Of a stretch of 64,000 bases of DNA, positions 34,652 through 49,096 are shown in pieces; the stretch's first letter is position 1, and the number at the start of each line of letters is the position of its first letter. The position numbers were made by a program, and so were the translations under genes. The notes under the pieces were generated by a model, which was not told where the DNA came from, did not search any database, and worked only from the letters and a program-made list of their open reading frames with translations. Location of the stretch: positions 20,696,501-20,760,500 of the forward strand of contig NC_092580.1 of the NCBI RefSeq assembly GCF_037975245.1, in the 5' to 3' direction. The DNA comes from Apostichopus japonicus. Its lineage: Eukaryota; Echinodermata; Holothuroidea; Aspidochirotida; Stichopodidae.

Positions 34652-37600
34652 GTGAGTGCTCTGTTCTGTCACATATAGCTGCTTTAATGTTTGACAATTG
34701 CATGGGATGTGTTCACATGATGGTGCAGCTTTGGAGAAAGTTTCATTACAATGTTATCACACGCTAATTGATCCTAATTTGTGGTTATTTGAACCCCAAA
34801 ATGAAGACATTAATAGCGTTAGCCTTATTGTTATATTTACTGTAGAAATGATATTAAATGGCAGAATATTGCAGGTGACATATTTTGTCACATGAGTATT
34901 GGGTACACTAGAATCAATGAAAATGAATATTCATGTTGTTGTTTTTCTCAGGATATGAGAACCATAAAGATCTTGCAGACCATTTAGAAGGCTTGAAGCC
35001 TTTACCTGCCTTATCGCCTCATCATCAGCAGTTCAATCGAATTCTTCAGGACGTTCATCCACAACTTGTTGAATACCTAAGACCCTCAAATTTTCTTGTA
35101 TTCTTGACACCAATTATCAGCAAAGCAGAAATTGAGTCCATTCTTGCACTAGAGAAGCATGAAGGTGCCCCCAGTGCTGCCTTCAAAATGCTGCTTTTGT
35201 TACAACGCACAGGTTCAAACTGGCAAGCACCTTTTGTCAGAGCATGTGAGGAAAATAGATACACCGAGTTGGCAGAAGCATTGAAGCTGTCTTTACCACC
35301 TGAAGGATCGAGTGGTAAGCTTCCTTAGGCATATATGTAAGGGGTGCAGGGTAGAGAATGCAAAGGCATCCCCCACTTTTTAAAGCTCCAAGTATTGGGG
35401 GGGGGGAGATATTAACACTAATTGCTGAAAATATCACAAAACAAATGGATATGCAAAATACAGTACCATTTTTTTAATCTATGCCCCCTTGAAATACAAA
35501 AATTGATTGCTCCCAAGGACAAAAGGTTAACATTGTTTAGTTTGAATTGCACCATGTTATAGTAAATCCTGCATATGGGTCTGATCATCATGATATGCAG
35601 TAAATCTCAGAAGAAAAGTAGGAAAATCAAGATTGCATTGAGTGCAGGAACGTTGCATGAGTCAAAATTTGATTATATGTAGGTTTCAAAATTAAATTAT
35701 GTTTGCTCACTTATGTACTTTAAAAATTCCAAAGTCCAAAAATTGATTATAATAAGCTGACCAAGTTTATATTTTCAGTGAGATATAACAAGACTTACTT
35801 TTTTCATGCATATTTATGGATGCTATCAATCAATCTTGAAATTTCCTTTGTTGGATCAACCACTAATTTATTTTTTCATTGATAGCTTTAACCAAAAGTG
35901 TTTAGAACGGGGATAGATCCCACACAAAGAATTAAAAGTAGCTATGTGCACTTACCACTTCATGTCTAAAATTTTATTTTTTCTGGGGGGGTTCCCCCTC
36001 CCAACATGGGTTACCTTCAACATTCCCAGGCCTACTAAAGTCCTCTGCCCCTGTCAAGGCATAATACTCTTTTGTCTGACTTGTCTTTCCAAGTGATCTC
36101 TTAATTGTAGAATTGTACAAGGAGTAGGTTAATTGATCTTTTAATAGAAGTTGTATATAGATTTCACCAATTTCTAACATGCAGGGAAAAAGACGAAAAC
36201 TAGACGATACGACGTACAGAATAAAAATAAAAAATAAAATTGGCAACGGCCAAAAGCTTTTTTAAATATTCATATAGCAGCATTTGTTATATCTAGTGGT
36301 CATACTGATACTCATCAAACAATATTTGTAAACTATATAAGTCTATGCCTTCCTGGGTATTAATTGTGTTAGTCTGATCAAAAACATACCAAAGCCTGTT
36401 GATCGTTTCAGGGGAGCAGTCCTTCGATTCTAAAATGGAAACCACTGACATTGATGACGTGAGATCTCACACCGTTCAGTATGAATCAATGGACTATGAC
36501 CATGGTGACAATGCTGGAGCCTCATCAGATCTCAATTCTTTGAAACCAGAATTTCACAGTTCCAAATGTAAGTATGGAACATAAAGGGAGTTTATACATA
36601 GTAACCCATGTATCGTTTATATGTGCTAAATTGGCACAATGATTGCATAGTGATGTCTAATTGGTATACTTCCCAGTAGTGATATTGGAAGGACCTAATT
36701 TCACACAAGCAGATCATTGACAGCAGCTGAGTCCCACAAAATAATGAAAACAACCTACTCTAAGGAGATCAGCATCTCATGTGTAGCACAAATGGTCCAT
36801 AGATAGATGTGAGTTAAATGAGTTTGGACCAGCAGTAAGTTGCCTTAGTAACAATTAACAATTGCAGCCTGTTATAACAAAGTGTGAAGCCATTTTACTT
36901 TATGACTTTGTGAGCAATGAATCAACCAAGGAAGAAAGATTAATATAATACTGGAGTTTTGATCCTTTTTATCAGGTCCTTTCTTTAGGAACTGGTGATG
37001 AGAAACCGACCAATGTACGATTATTTTACTGAATTTTGGTATAATTAAGAGAGTATACATTTTGCTTCACTGTACACCAAGCAAGAGGAATCTAGTATGC
37101 AGTTGTCATGGGGGTGTGCTTGCCCTGGGGTGTGTAAATGCCATATCTCAAAAAACTGTATGGTCATGAAACTTCATATTCAGTTTGTGGGTAACACTTA
37201 CTGGGTACAAGAATGCTAGTATTTTCTGAAGATATTAAAAGTCATTTATGGTCAACAGTGATCAAAGTCTGAAACATTGTAAACAAGATAACTGAAATAG
37301 TGAAGCTTTGATATACTTCATACTTATAATGTAAATCCACCTTATAGAGACCTAGAATGCTGTTGTTTTCTGGGGAGGCCACAGGTCTTCCAAGGTCAAC
37401 AGAGGTCAAATTCTGAACCCCTGGTATTATAATATCTCAACTTTTAGGTAGAGCTTGTTATTTGCTTCTCATCATTAAAACTCTCTACTAGTTTCTTAGT
37501 TTGTTGACAGTGCTAGTCAGACACCACAGTATCTTCCATATGTGACCAACTTAACTATGTATAAACTTCTAGGGGTGGGGGTTTTCAGAAGTAAATCAAG

Positions 37601-40600
37601 GGGGGCTAAGCCTTATTTTGTAAAAGGGACATGTGGCACATCTTGTACCGTTTATGTATTTCTTTTCTTGTTTTTCAGATGTGTCTGGTAAACTAGATTT
37701 TGAACTAAACATTGATAAAGATGAGTATGAAGAACAAAAGTTTAAAGGTAACTAATTGGACATCTCTATTTAAATAATTTTATCATCACAGAGGGCAAAG
37801 CATACCTGCCTATGGAGACACAAACCCAATAATCTTCATTGGTTTATTTGATAGAGATAACTGTGACGAAGAGCTTTCCCACACACAGCTGACTAAGAAT
37901 AATCTCGTTCCATTTGGGAGATATAACAACTTACCCAGCTTAATGTTCCTTCACACACAAGGCTAAAAGACTTGCTCAAGTCTAAATATGACATCCGATC
38001 GAGCCAAAGGTGATACAATGGCTTTTGTTTTTCTTTATTTATTACAAAGTTGATTTAAAAGTGTTTTCTGACTGACATTTCTCAGACAACAAAATTTTCT
38101 TTGCTAAGTAAGCTATGTATTTTTCTTGATGGTGCATTTTGAGTTTGATTGGCCCATTGGGGCAATTTCTTCCTTAATAGTAGTATTTTAAGGAGTGCAA
38201 TTAAGTCCACCAATAATGACCCTGCTTGAAAATAAAATTTCATAACAGTAGTCTTCCACGTGCAAACTGCAAGATTTTTGCAGATTAATATAGTGATACG
38301 AATGGGAGACTATCCCACAAACTCCCTCCCTTCCCCCCCCCCCCCCTCACCCATCTGAATTTTCCTATCCGCAGTAGTCTTCCGCAATGCAATTCTTTCC
38401 AAAATTTCCTTAAAAATTAGTCTCAGGAGAATATGCAGTACTCTTTTTCATTTGTAGCTATAGATGACAAACAAACAAAATTGAGCTGCACATTCAGATG
38501 TAGTGAGTTAGTGATCCAACCCCGGTTTCTGGAGAGACACAGCAACTGTTTTAAGTGCAATTTAGAAATTGCCTTTGTAGTTTGAATAAAATGGTAAGGG
38601 CAGAGATGCCAACCAGTACGATTTTACCGTATTTAGTACGATAAAAAAAGTGAAATACGATAATACGATTAGCCTCTTGAAAATACGACTTTTCATCTTT
38701 CCAAAAAAAAAAAAATTTATTTTTTATTTTTTTAATAGTTGATCAATAATCTTGCTACATGCTGCAATTCATATTTGATTATTTGAAATATCTGACACTT
38801 ATAATGTCAGTTAACAGGAATGTGGCTCATATTTCCATGAGTATACTGCAAGTCTGTACAGTAATTTTTTTCTCACTTCTACTTCTGGCTTGAACCAAAT
38901 TCTCATTGGCCCAAAATATGCAAGCAGTTAAGCTGTATCATTATTCTCATTATGCATTTAAACACCCTTTTTGCATCATAAGAATTATTACAGATGCTTT
39001 ACAATTTCTCATTAGATGTTATTGAAAAAGCAAACATTTTACCTGCCCGTTCTTACCAGTAAAACATTTTTCTGACATTTCACTGGCCCGGGGCCAACGG
39101 GCCAGTGGTAGTGTTGAGTTTTTGTGAAAATCTGATTTTTCTCTCAAAAATCTGATTTTTTAGGATATTCAGTCTGTTTTTTTGTGTCAAGAGGTTGGCA
39201 TCTCTGTAAGGGGACACAGCAATTTCAATTTTCAGAAACTTGAAACAGCGTCAAGGCAGAGTTCCAAAGCAACAGACAGTATGTCAAGGAATGATAGAAA
39301 ACAGGAATGATTCACAAGGTTGTCTGTAAATCCGTAGGTATAGCTCTTTGTTTTACCCGCAGGTGATTAACAGCTGTTGTCCCACGCAAACATTGCTGGA
39401 GTTTTGGACAATTTCTGGACCCTGATTTAGTTTTATAATGAAACTTAATGATCAAGATAATTATGTGGCTACATACAGTAACTTGATTAATAAAGAAATT
39501 ACCCTTATAGCATCGGTAGCTGTTGGCTAACTTTTTAGGGTATCATGGCAATTTGTGATAGGCACTGTCTGGTTAAATTCAAGACCTGATCCAAATTTTG
39601 CACTGCTTCTATGGATGCGTACTTCTGAAAAAAATTGTCAGAGGTCAATCTGATTTGACTGCTTATGCAGTGTGGAAACTTTATGCATAAAGCAGGTGTC
39701 ATATTTCAAGACCAGAACTGTTTCTTAAAGTAGGCTGTTCATCAGTGTATTTTAATTTGAATCAAACTACAACTTCTCTTTCCTCTTTCATCATCAAGAA
39801 GGTCTGAAGCAGGGTATGCAGTTAAGACCTTATCAAAAAGAGCTGTCTCAGAATGCGGCCAAAGGTGAAAACACCATCATCCTCGCTCCAACAGGAACTG
39901 GGAAGACGATTGTTGCTGTCGAGGTCATCAGGACACATATCAGCAAATGTGACAATCCCAAGGTTGCATTTGTGGTAGAAAAGGTGCGTTTTAGTTCTTT
40001 CAGAAATCATTTGGATTTGTCTCACATGGCAAGATGCAAAATATTATCAGAGTTAAAACTTTAAGGACTCTTTGAAAATAAACCAACCCCTAAAGCCCTA
40101 AAGCCTATCTTTGCTGAGTCACTTAAAAACTATTTAATAGATTATTTCTTAATGCTTGAATATCATTTCAGAGAATTCAATGTTGATGAGAAACATTAAG
40201 TGATTAGCCAAAATTTTTGTTAAGGTTAAGTTAAATGATTTTATAACCAAAGTTCGCCTTAATCTCCAAAGCTTATTGTAGGGATAAGATGGTGTGACAG
40301 AAAACTTTAAGAAGTAGAGAATAATATTTAAAGCAACAAACTTAAATTGGTGTTAATATTGTCAAGATGAACAAGTATGTTATAAAGATTCCATTAGATG
40401 AATTATGCTTGATTTCCAAATTAATTTGAAAGAAGTAAATGCTTTACTGATGCTTTACTGACTGACCTATCTGGCATCTACCAATTAAGCTCCACCTTTC
40501 TTTTCTAAAATATTGCTGTTTTAGTAGATGAAGTCATTGTACACTTTTAAAATAATTTGTGCTGTTGTCCCATTATATTTTCATAATGGGACAGATTAAA

Positions 40601-43600
40601 CTTTGTAAACATTATCATCACTTGAAATTTGATATAGCTTCAGCCGTCCACTGAACCTAACCATTAGGCTGGCATACATTCGATCATGTGTAAATCAGGC
40701 GTCTCCATGGCAATACTGTGAAAATTGCAGGTACAATGTTTGTATTTCTTTTTGTTCATTTTCTGTTTTAGAAAGCTTTGGCGGACCAGCAAGAGATTGC
40801 CATCAAGAAGTTCTTAGACGGTGGTCAGGTCGGTCGCAGCAATATAAATGTCGGTAAGGTCACTGGGGATACCGTACTCACCGACTTGGATACGGTATTT
40901 GATTCGCTACATATTGTAGTGTTAACTGCTGGAGTGCTTAGCAACGATCACCGTGCCGTCACTGATCAAAAAATTGCGGTCAGCAAATTCACGTTAATTA
41001 TAATTGACGAGTGCCACCACTGTCAGGTTAGATATACAGTTTCACCCTGTTGGTACATTGTTCTTTGGATTGTTTTTGTTTTGTTATGACAGTTGTAACA
41101 TGCTAGTCGAGCTAGTGATGAACTGATCAACTTGAACACTAGATTCGATCTGTATCAAATGTCTACATCAACCAAATGTTTGCCCATTTCTAGCAGGGAT
41201 TATACATCAAGCTGGATTATATATGTAGTATAAGAGGGAACCCCATTTTAAGAGTGAGTGAGTAATTTAAGTCTAACTTTTACGCTTTTATTGATATGAC
41301 TTTTTCATAACACCATGTCGGCTCTACCCTCTGTTATGCCGTAGGAATTGTAATTTGTTGGGTGTATGAATGTATCATACTCTGGTACTTATTTAGGCCT
41401 GTAGCAAGAATCAAGTTTTAGATGCGGGGATGTTATCTTCATTCATCTTACTTATATTAAAGTACCATAATATGGTACATATTCACGCTGGTAGCAGGAT
41501 TCATATTTTAGGGGTGGGGTGGGGGGCATCCCCGTTTCAGCCATGAAAATTACTGTGTGGAAAACTTTTCCCCCTGCTCCGCCCTGCTGTCCCTCCGGCT
41601 GCACCACTGATATGTTCCCTTACTGTGTGGAGAACTTGACCCTCTGCTCACCCTCCTCCCCCTCCGGCTGCACCCCTGATGTGTTCCCTGACTGGTTAAA
41701 TTGTAAACCAACACTCATACATATGATCAGTTTCGGTCGCAATTGAGCTTGAAAAGTAAACCAACATGTATGAGAACTCTTTGAATTTGTTACCCTTTTT
41801 ACTCCCACAAGATTAATTATGCACCTCTATTAGTCTTATTTACTTTCTTGTGACAAACCTTCTTATACCTCATCAGTTGTTATAATGGGATTTCATGACT
41901 CAAGGGTCAATTACAACACTCTGCATAAGAACATACTCCACCTCTCTCCCAGAATGCAGATAAACCCATTACCTTATCATGGCTGACCCTTGGGGTCAAA
42001 TGCAATTTGCCTTACCCAAGATGTATGAACAACTCACTATGATTAATTCTCATTTCCTTTTCTATATATGTGATTGTAGAAATCCCATCCCTATAACAGA
42101 CTTATGAGAATGTACCGTGAAGAGAGGAACGAGTTGATTTCCCTGGGTCAATCAACTGATAAACTTCCTCAGGTAAGACAGATATCCTCTAATTTATCAA
42201 TCTTGTCATCCACCCACCCTCCCCCCACCCCCTCCCCCTACCATTTCCTCCCCTCTTTTTTTTGTTACCTCTTCCATTGAACATAATTGACATGGAGACA
42301 TCGATGTCTCCATGTCTTACCTTATCATATCATAGGATCTGCGGTAAAAAGGAGGAGGGGGGGATGGCAAAATGACCAAATCCATCAGAACCATGTAGTG
42401 AAAAGTTGATATCATGTTAAATTACAATGTCAAAGGTAACATGGTCACTGGAGACAGATGTCACAGTTGGCCACATTTTTAATATTTTTTTTTCAAAATT
42501 TTCAATTTTAATTTTTTTTTTTTTTTTAATTTTAAATGTTAATTTTATTTAATTTTTTTTTTTTAAATGTTTTAATTCAAATGTAGGTTGTTGGTCTAAC
42601 AGCTACACTGGGTGCAGGGAAGAAGAGCAGAAGTGTTCCCAAAGCTGTTGAACATGGCCTAACCATTCTTGCCAACATGAATGCCAAAAACATCAGCATG
42701 GTAGAGAGAGAAAAGGATTCCCTGGCTGAATATTTAAACATACCAGAAGAGAGTGAGTAAAAAATCATAGGTTTCGTAGGAACAACATCTCAATGAGTGT
42801 GAAGAATTTCTGATTATTTTTTTTAAAGTAGCCAAGGAAAGTGAAAGTAGCAAACCTGCAGTATCTGCCACAGTGAATGAAGTTGGAGAGGGGTGTGGAG
42901 GGGGGAGGGGAGGGGTGGGGAGTTGGGGTTGTGGTGTAAATTCATGGCCGTGGATGCTGAAATTAAATTAAAATATTCCTGCTCTGGATAGGATCTGCAT
43001 TGGCTGCGGAGATGAGGAAACTGCGTATCAACAAAGTCCAAAAATAGAATATCCCAACAAAACCTATATCAGCAAATCCTTGTGTACTTCAAGTCGCTTA
43101 ATTTTCTGAACTTAACTAATACAGACATGACTGAAGAATACTTGTCTATGCATTGGAACACTTTCATTACAAATAAACTCACAGTCAGAACCAGTCACTG
43201 GATCTTAAAACTGAGTTACTGACTCGAATTGAGTATTAATTCGTTCCGAAGACTGTGGATATGTAGATTTCACAATACAGTACTATCCAGTTGATCCCAG
43301 GGTTGGGTTTTGACCGGTCAAAACCTGTTTTGACCACAAAGCGGTTTAAACCGGTCAAAACTAGGTTTAAACTGGTCAAAACTCAAAAATAATTTGGAAG
43401 TTCCCGAAAAAGTTCTGCAGATGGTCTTGGGTAGTGTGAAGTATAATAATGCATACCATTGGAGTGTTCATAATATCTGTTCTATGGTATTCTCCCATTT
43501 GGTTGCTTCTCTTCCCAAGAATCAGTATGAAATTATATACAAAAATGTGAAGTTGATGAAGATGTCACATGTATGTTCTGACTAGGCTATGCCTCAACTT

Positions 43601-46600
43601 TAATGTTCTTATGAGGTACACCGTACTAGGCCTACAGTACTACTCTTATGTGCTCGGTGTCGGACTCACTCAGTCTCGCACAAACTGCATTGTCAAGAAC
43701 AGATAAATTAATCTCAGATATCTGTCGGGTGTGAACATTTTAGTTTTTAAGTTGTTTATGTGTAATTAGTAAACACACTCAGTATTGCACTACAGCATAC
43801 AATTATCAGCACAAGAAATCACCTTTATATGCTTGGTGTCGGACGTACATTCAGTTTCGATGTCGGACGTACTCATGCAAAATATTTGAACACCAACCAA
43901 CGAATGTAGCGGGAATATGCAAAATGTAATTCACATGTTGATAATTAGTATCAGACATATTAGTTGTATCTTTCCACTAATAGAATGATACAAGTTTAAG
44001 TAGCTCAATTGGGAACAAGTGTTGAGAAACAGTTGTATTAAAGTTGGCATTTTTTGGAGATGTACTGTACCTCCGACAACAATTGTACCAAATTTCATTT
44101 TTTTGCCAATAGGGGTTTATAAGAATTGCCCTGTACTGATAAATCAATAGAAGTCTTGACATGCCTTTTTTGAGCTGTAGTAAATTAGTTGTTCCAAGTT
44201 CAATTGCAGCTTAACTTTAGACTAAATTGTAGTTAGGAAGTCTCATGGAAATTAAAGTTCTTCAATTTACATATGTGTCAGTATGCCTACTGTACTCTTT
44301 ATAATTGTATATCTGTATTCCACATGTGTCCTTTGAACATTGCTTGATAGGGGCCTACTGTACTTGGTTTAGATACTTTCTGTAGATGAAAATCTCTTAT
44401 TGGGTTGACAAGAAAGTCAGTTTATGCACAAAATTAGTTTTGACCACTTTTAGGTGGTCAAACCCCCCGGTTTAAACCGGGCGGTTTAAACCGTCCCGGT
44501 TAAAACCGGCCAACCCTGGTTGATCCAGATACAATTGCGAGCATGCGCTTTCTGGACAGGAGGACCCCATAGCAGACACAATCAAGTATGATCCAGTTGG
44601 CTTGTTACATGCTTCTTTGTATTTCCACAGTGACTCCAGTGTATGTGGAGAGACGAGAGGAGGACCCCATAGCAGACAAAATCACTGAATTGATGACAGA
44701 GATTGAAAGAGAGATGGAATCCCTTCCAGGTATAAACTGATCCATTCCTGCTATGTAATCTAAAGCGGGCATTGATCCTCTGCTTCAGGCTGGTATGTTT
44801 ATCTGAAGAATGCATTGATCCTCTGTTTCTTGGTATGTAAATCTAAGTATGCTTATCTGGAGAATGCATTGATTCTCTGATTCCTGGTATGCTTATCTGA
44901 GGAATGCATTAATCTTCTGATTCCTGATATGCTTATCTGAATAATGCATTAATCCTCTGATTCTTGGTATGTAAATCTTAGTATGCTTATCAGAAGTATG
45001 CATTGATCCTCTGATTCCTGGTGTGTTTATCTGAAGAATGCATTGATCCCATGGTTCGTGGTGTGTTATCTGAAGAATGCATTGATCCCATGGTTCGTGG
45101 TGTGTTATCTGAAGAATGCATTGATCCTCTGATTCCTGGTATGTTTATCTGAAGAATGCATTGATCCTCAGATTCCTGGTATGCTTATCTGAAGAATGCA
45201 TGGATTCTCTGATTCCTTGTATGTTTATCTGAAAAATGCATTGATCTCTTGCTAGTGTGGTTATATGAAATATATATTGATGCGTTAATTCCTGATATTT
45301 GTGTGTAAAAACATATTGATGCATTTCTGTTGGTGTTTATTGATCCTTTGTTGATATAAAGAATGCATTGTTCCATTGCTAATAGTTATGTAAATATGAA
45401 ACATAATATCTCAAGAACGGCACTCATACTGCATTTGTAGATGCCACTTATTGGGAACATGAAGCTTGTTGTTTGTAGCTGAGATCAGAAGTCACTTGAG
45501 GTCAACAGATATCAAAATGGTGATATATTGTTAAAACAGTAGTATTTGATGAAGGACATCTTCAGGGTTAAGATTAATTATATATGATGCAACCTCAATC
45601 AGTTGTGCATTTCTATACTTTCCTTTGTCAGGTTATCGTCACATTCCTAAGGCTAGTAGGATCAAACCTAAAGACAGACAAGAATATGAACAGTGGGTGA
45701 TGACTGCAATTGGAAGGTACTGTCCAGAAATGGTGGAGTCTGGGAAAGAAAGGAGACCTTTGATAGTGTGTCTGGAGTATTTGAAGGTGAGAAGTTCCTT
45801 TCATGACTCAGTGGAACAATAGTTGACAAAGAATGAATGGTTGCTCCAACAAGGTTCTACATTTAAATGTTGACTAAATATTTAATTCCTATTCGATAAC
45901 AACATAGATTGCTGAGTACACTGTTCCAAATAAAAATATGCCTAAACATTCAAGTACTATTACCTCAGCTGAGCAGTGAGGATGTTGGATATTGTACAGT
46001 AGAAATGAGTTGGTTTTTCAGCTTGGCTGTAATGATGTGAATCCATTTTGAAATTAAGTTATAAGAATGAGAATATATTAAATAGAAGTACTTGCACTGT
46101 CGTACTCGTACTTTGAGCATCTACTAGCCGGAAGTAACATAGTACTCGGATAATAGTACTTGCACTGTTGCACTTGGTACTTTGAGCCCCTTCTAGTCGG
46201 AAGTACTTAGTACTCAGATAAAAAGTACTTGCCCTGTGTTACTCTGTACTTTGAGCCTCTACTAGTTGCAAGTACTGAGTACTCCGATAAAAGTACTTGT
46301 ACTGTTGTACTCGGTACTTTGAGCCTCTACTATTTGGAAGTACTTAGTACTCGGATAAAGTTACTCCACTACATGATCTTCGTTTGCAGATCATGGCAAG
46401 CTTAATGGGAGAAATTTTTGGTCATCTTACAGATTTATCAGAAGGCATTGTGCATTAATCGAGATGCCCGAAGTAAGGATGCCTGTACGTTCCTCAGAGA
46501 GCAGTTTGAAAAGAAGTTGAAAGAAAGAGACAATTTTATTGATCAAAACTGGAAATTTGAAAGAAGCTTTTGCAGTAAGTAAATTTGATAGTTTGTAAAA

Positions 46601-49010
46601 GTAAGTCTTTTTGTAGTCTCTACTAAGGTGATATAAGAAAAGAAAAAGTATGATTTTCAGCTGAAAGTTCAAGAATTTCGAATGCATGGAAGTTTCCTTA
46701 CCCCTCACAGAAAGATTTAAGACTGTATTGTGTACTTACCATTTTTTGTAATTTTTTCAGGTAATATTAAGGTAATGGAGAAAGAAGCAATACAGTCACA
46801 GAACAGAAATCCACTGCTGATGGAACTGGAGCCACTGATCTATAACGAGTTTAAAAACAACCCAGACTCTAGGGCGCTCCTTTTCACAGATACGATAGAG
46901 AGCACACGTTTTCTGAAGCAGTGGATCGATGAGTCTCCAAAGTTGAAGCAAATATTGAAATCTTGTCCAATGACGAGTGAGACCTGTGAGTCAATAAATG
47001 CTACTATTATACATCCCAGTGGCGTAGGAAGGTACTTTTGAGTGGGGGGCTGAAGACTGATGGCCGGCCTGGGGGAGGGATCTAAGGGGAGGGGGTGTCC
47101 CCCTCCCCTTTGGAATTTTTTTTGCATTTCCAGGTGGCCTCAGATGCAGTTTGGTGCAATATAGCACACTTCAACTCCCACTCCATTTTGTAAAGAATTT
47201 TGCATTTTCACCTGGCCTTAAAATGCAATTTGGTGCTCCAAATGAGATTTTTTTCTCATTTGGAAATGAAAAAGGGGTTTTCTGACTTGCGGAGCGGGGG
47301 GGCGGAATGATACTTCCGCCCCCCCCATATTTTTCACTGGGGGGGCTGGCGCCCCCAGCCCCCCCGGTTCCTACGCCCTTGATACATCCAGAAAATTTAG
47401 ACAGACGGTCAGTTTAAATACAGAACTTTCATTGTAGAATTACTGTTATAACTTAAAACAAAGTCCATTTCATGTATCCAAGATTCAGGGTTAAGGTGAA
47501 TTTACTTACAGTCTAATGGTAGTCAGTTTTCTGCATTTCTCATGGGATTTAAAAAACATGGTGGAAATGAACATTTAACTTTTGCTTTTCCTTGAATAAT
47601 TTTTAATGTAATAATTTATTTCCAAATATTTTCAAGCTTTTAAGCCTTTCAAATATAGAGCTTGTCCTTGTTTGAAGTGAGCAACAATGATTATAATTTG
47701 TGGAGGATGGTTTATCATTTACCCAGGTAAATTCACACCTTGCCAGTGGCGGAGCGTCAATACAGTCAGGGGGGCGGATGCCCCCCCCCTGACGGACTCA
47801 AATGGACTGCTGGCGCCCTTTTCAGCTTTTTACCACTTTTTACATATAAGCGATTATTGACTTTTTTATTGCGCTCTCATCTACCTATTGACATTTGTCA
47901 CATTTTGTTGGTGTTATTTTCTGACAAAATGCTCTAATGGCTATTTATTCTTCGTTTATCGGCATATTAGCAAGGCCCAGAAAGGGTAATTACCGGCGAT
48001 CTATGGATTATCTCTACTCAAAAAAATTCTTTAAGCTCTGCGCCAACCTGTGGTGGCGCTCCATGTAGATAGTGTGGAAAGCGCCCCTACAGACCATTCT
48101 CGCCCCCTCTGACCAATACCCCTAGCTCCGCCACTGCACCTTGCAATCTATTTTCTACACTCGTATCTGTGCTTTATTTTGTAGCTTTATGAGATGACAT
48201 GGTTTATATGACCTACTCCGAAAGCTTCTCTTCAAAGTTGTTCTAGCTAATAGACTAACTCAAAAAACTTAAAAGAGGCAGGATATTGTTTGTGTTCTTA
48301 TTAAATCTGTTGGATAAATCATTCAACTAGTCAATAGAACTTATTCTCATTCTGTGTTGTCCTTATAGCCGAAGCTCAGCGCAGATCATCGCTACAGAAG
48401 TTTGAAGACCGTGATTACAACATGATGGTCGTTACTAGCGTCATGGAAGAAGGAATAGACATCGGCCCTTGTAATTTAGTGTATCGGCTAAACTACGTAC
48501 CAAGTGACTGTGGTCGTATTCAGCAGAAAGGTACAGAACCATAGACGCAATAATATCATATATTTTTGCAAATATGTACAGAATATCGTATTATTAACTT
48601 CAAGAGTTTATTGTTTCTACAGTCCAATCGAATGAATCCCATTTATAAAATACAAAATGATCTTACCTTAAGTAGACTCTGATCATACAAAGTTGATTCT
48701 TTTTCCAACATAAAAACTGCTTTAACTTTTTAATCATATCTGTGATAATTTCATGACTTGTTTGGTTGGTGATGTGTTCTTGTGTATTTCTGATTTAAGA
48801 CTTGACTGTAACTCATTTTAGTTTATTTGTTTGGCTAGTCAAATTCACTGAGAAGTCCCAAATAATTATAGTTCCTCAAAATTTCCTCTTTGCTGTGTGA
48901 TTAAGGGTGATATGAAAAGGTTGTCTCGGCAGCAAAAATTTTCAGTACCGCATCGGTTTTGTAGAGTGACCATTATTTTGTCTGGGCCTAGATATCGATG
49001 TGTATCAAAT

Positions 49011-49096
<86 letters not shown>

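Noticed and set aside
44765-45375. Possible CRISPR-like array
   Set aside because: Units are contiguous and drift gradually with no constant-repeat/unique-spacer pattern; it is an intronic minisatellite in a eukaryotic gene.
46390-46432. Alternative exon 12 acceptor at TTTGCAG (46,388)
   Set aside because: It would add out-of-frame codons and break the helicase alignment; the acceptor at 46,431-46,432 keeps phase 0.
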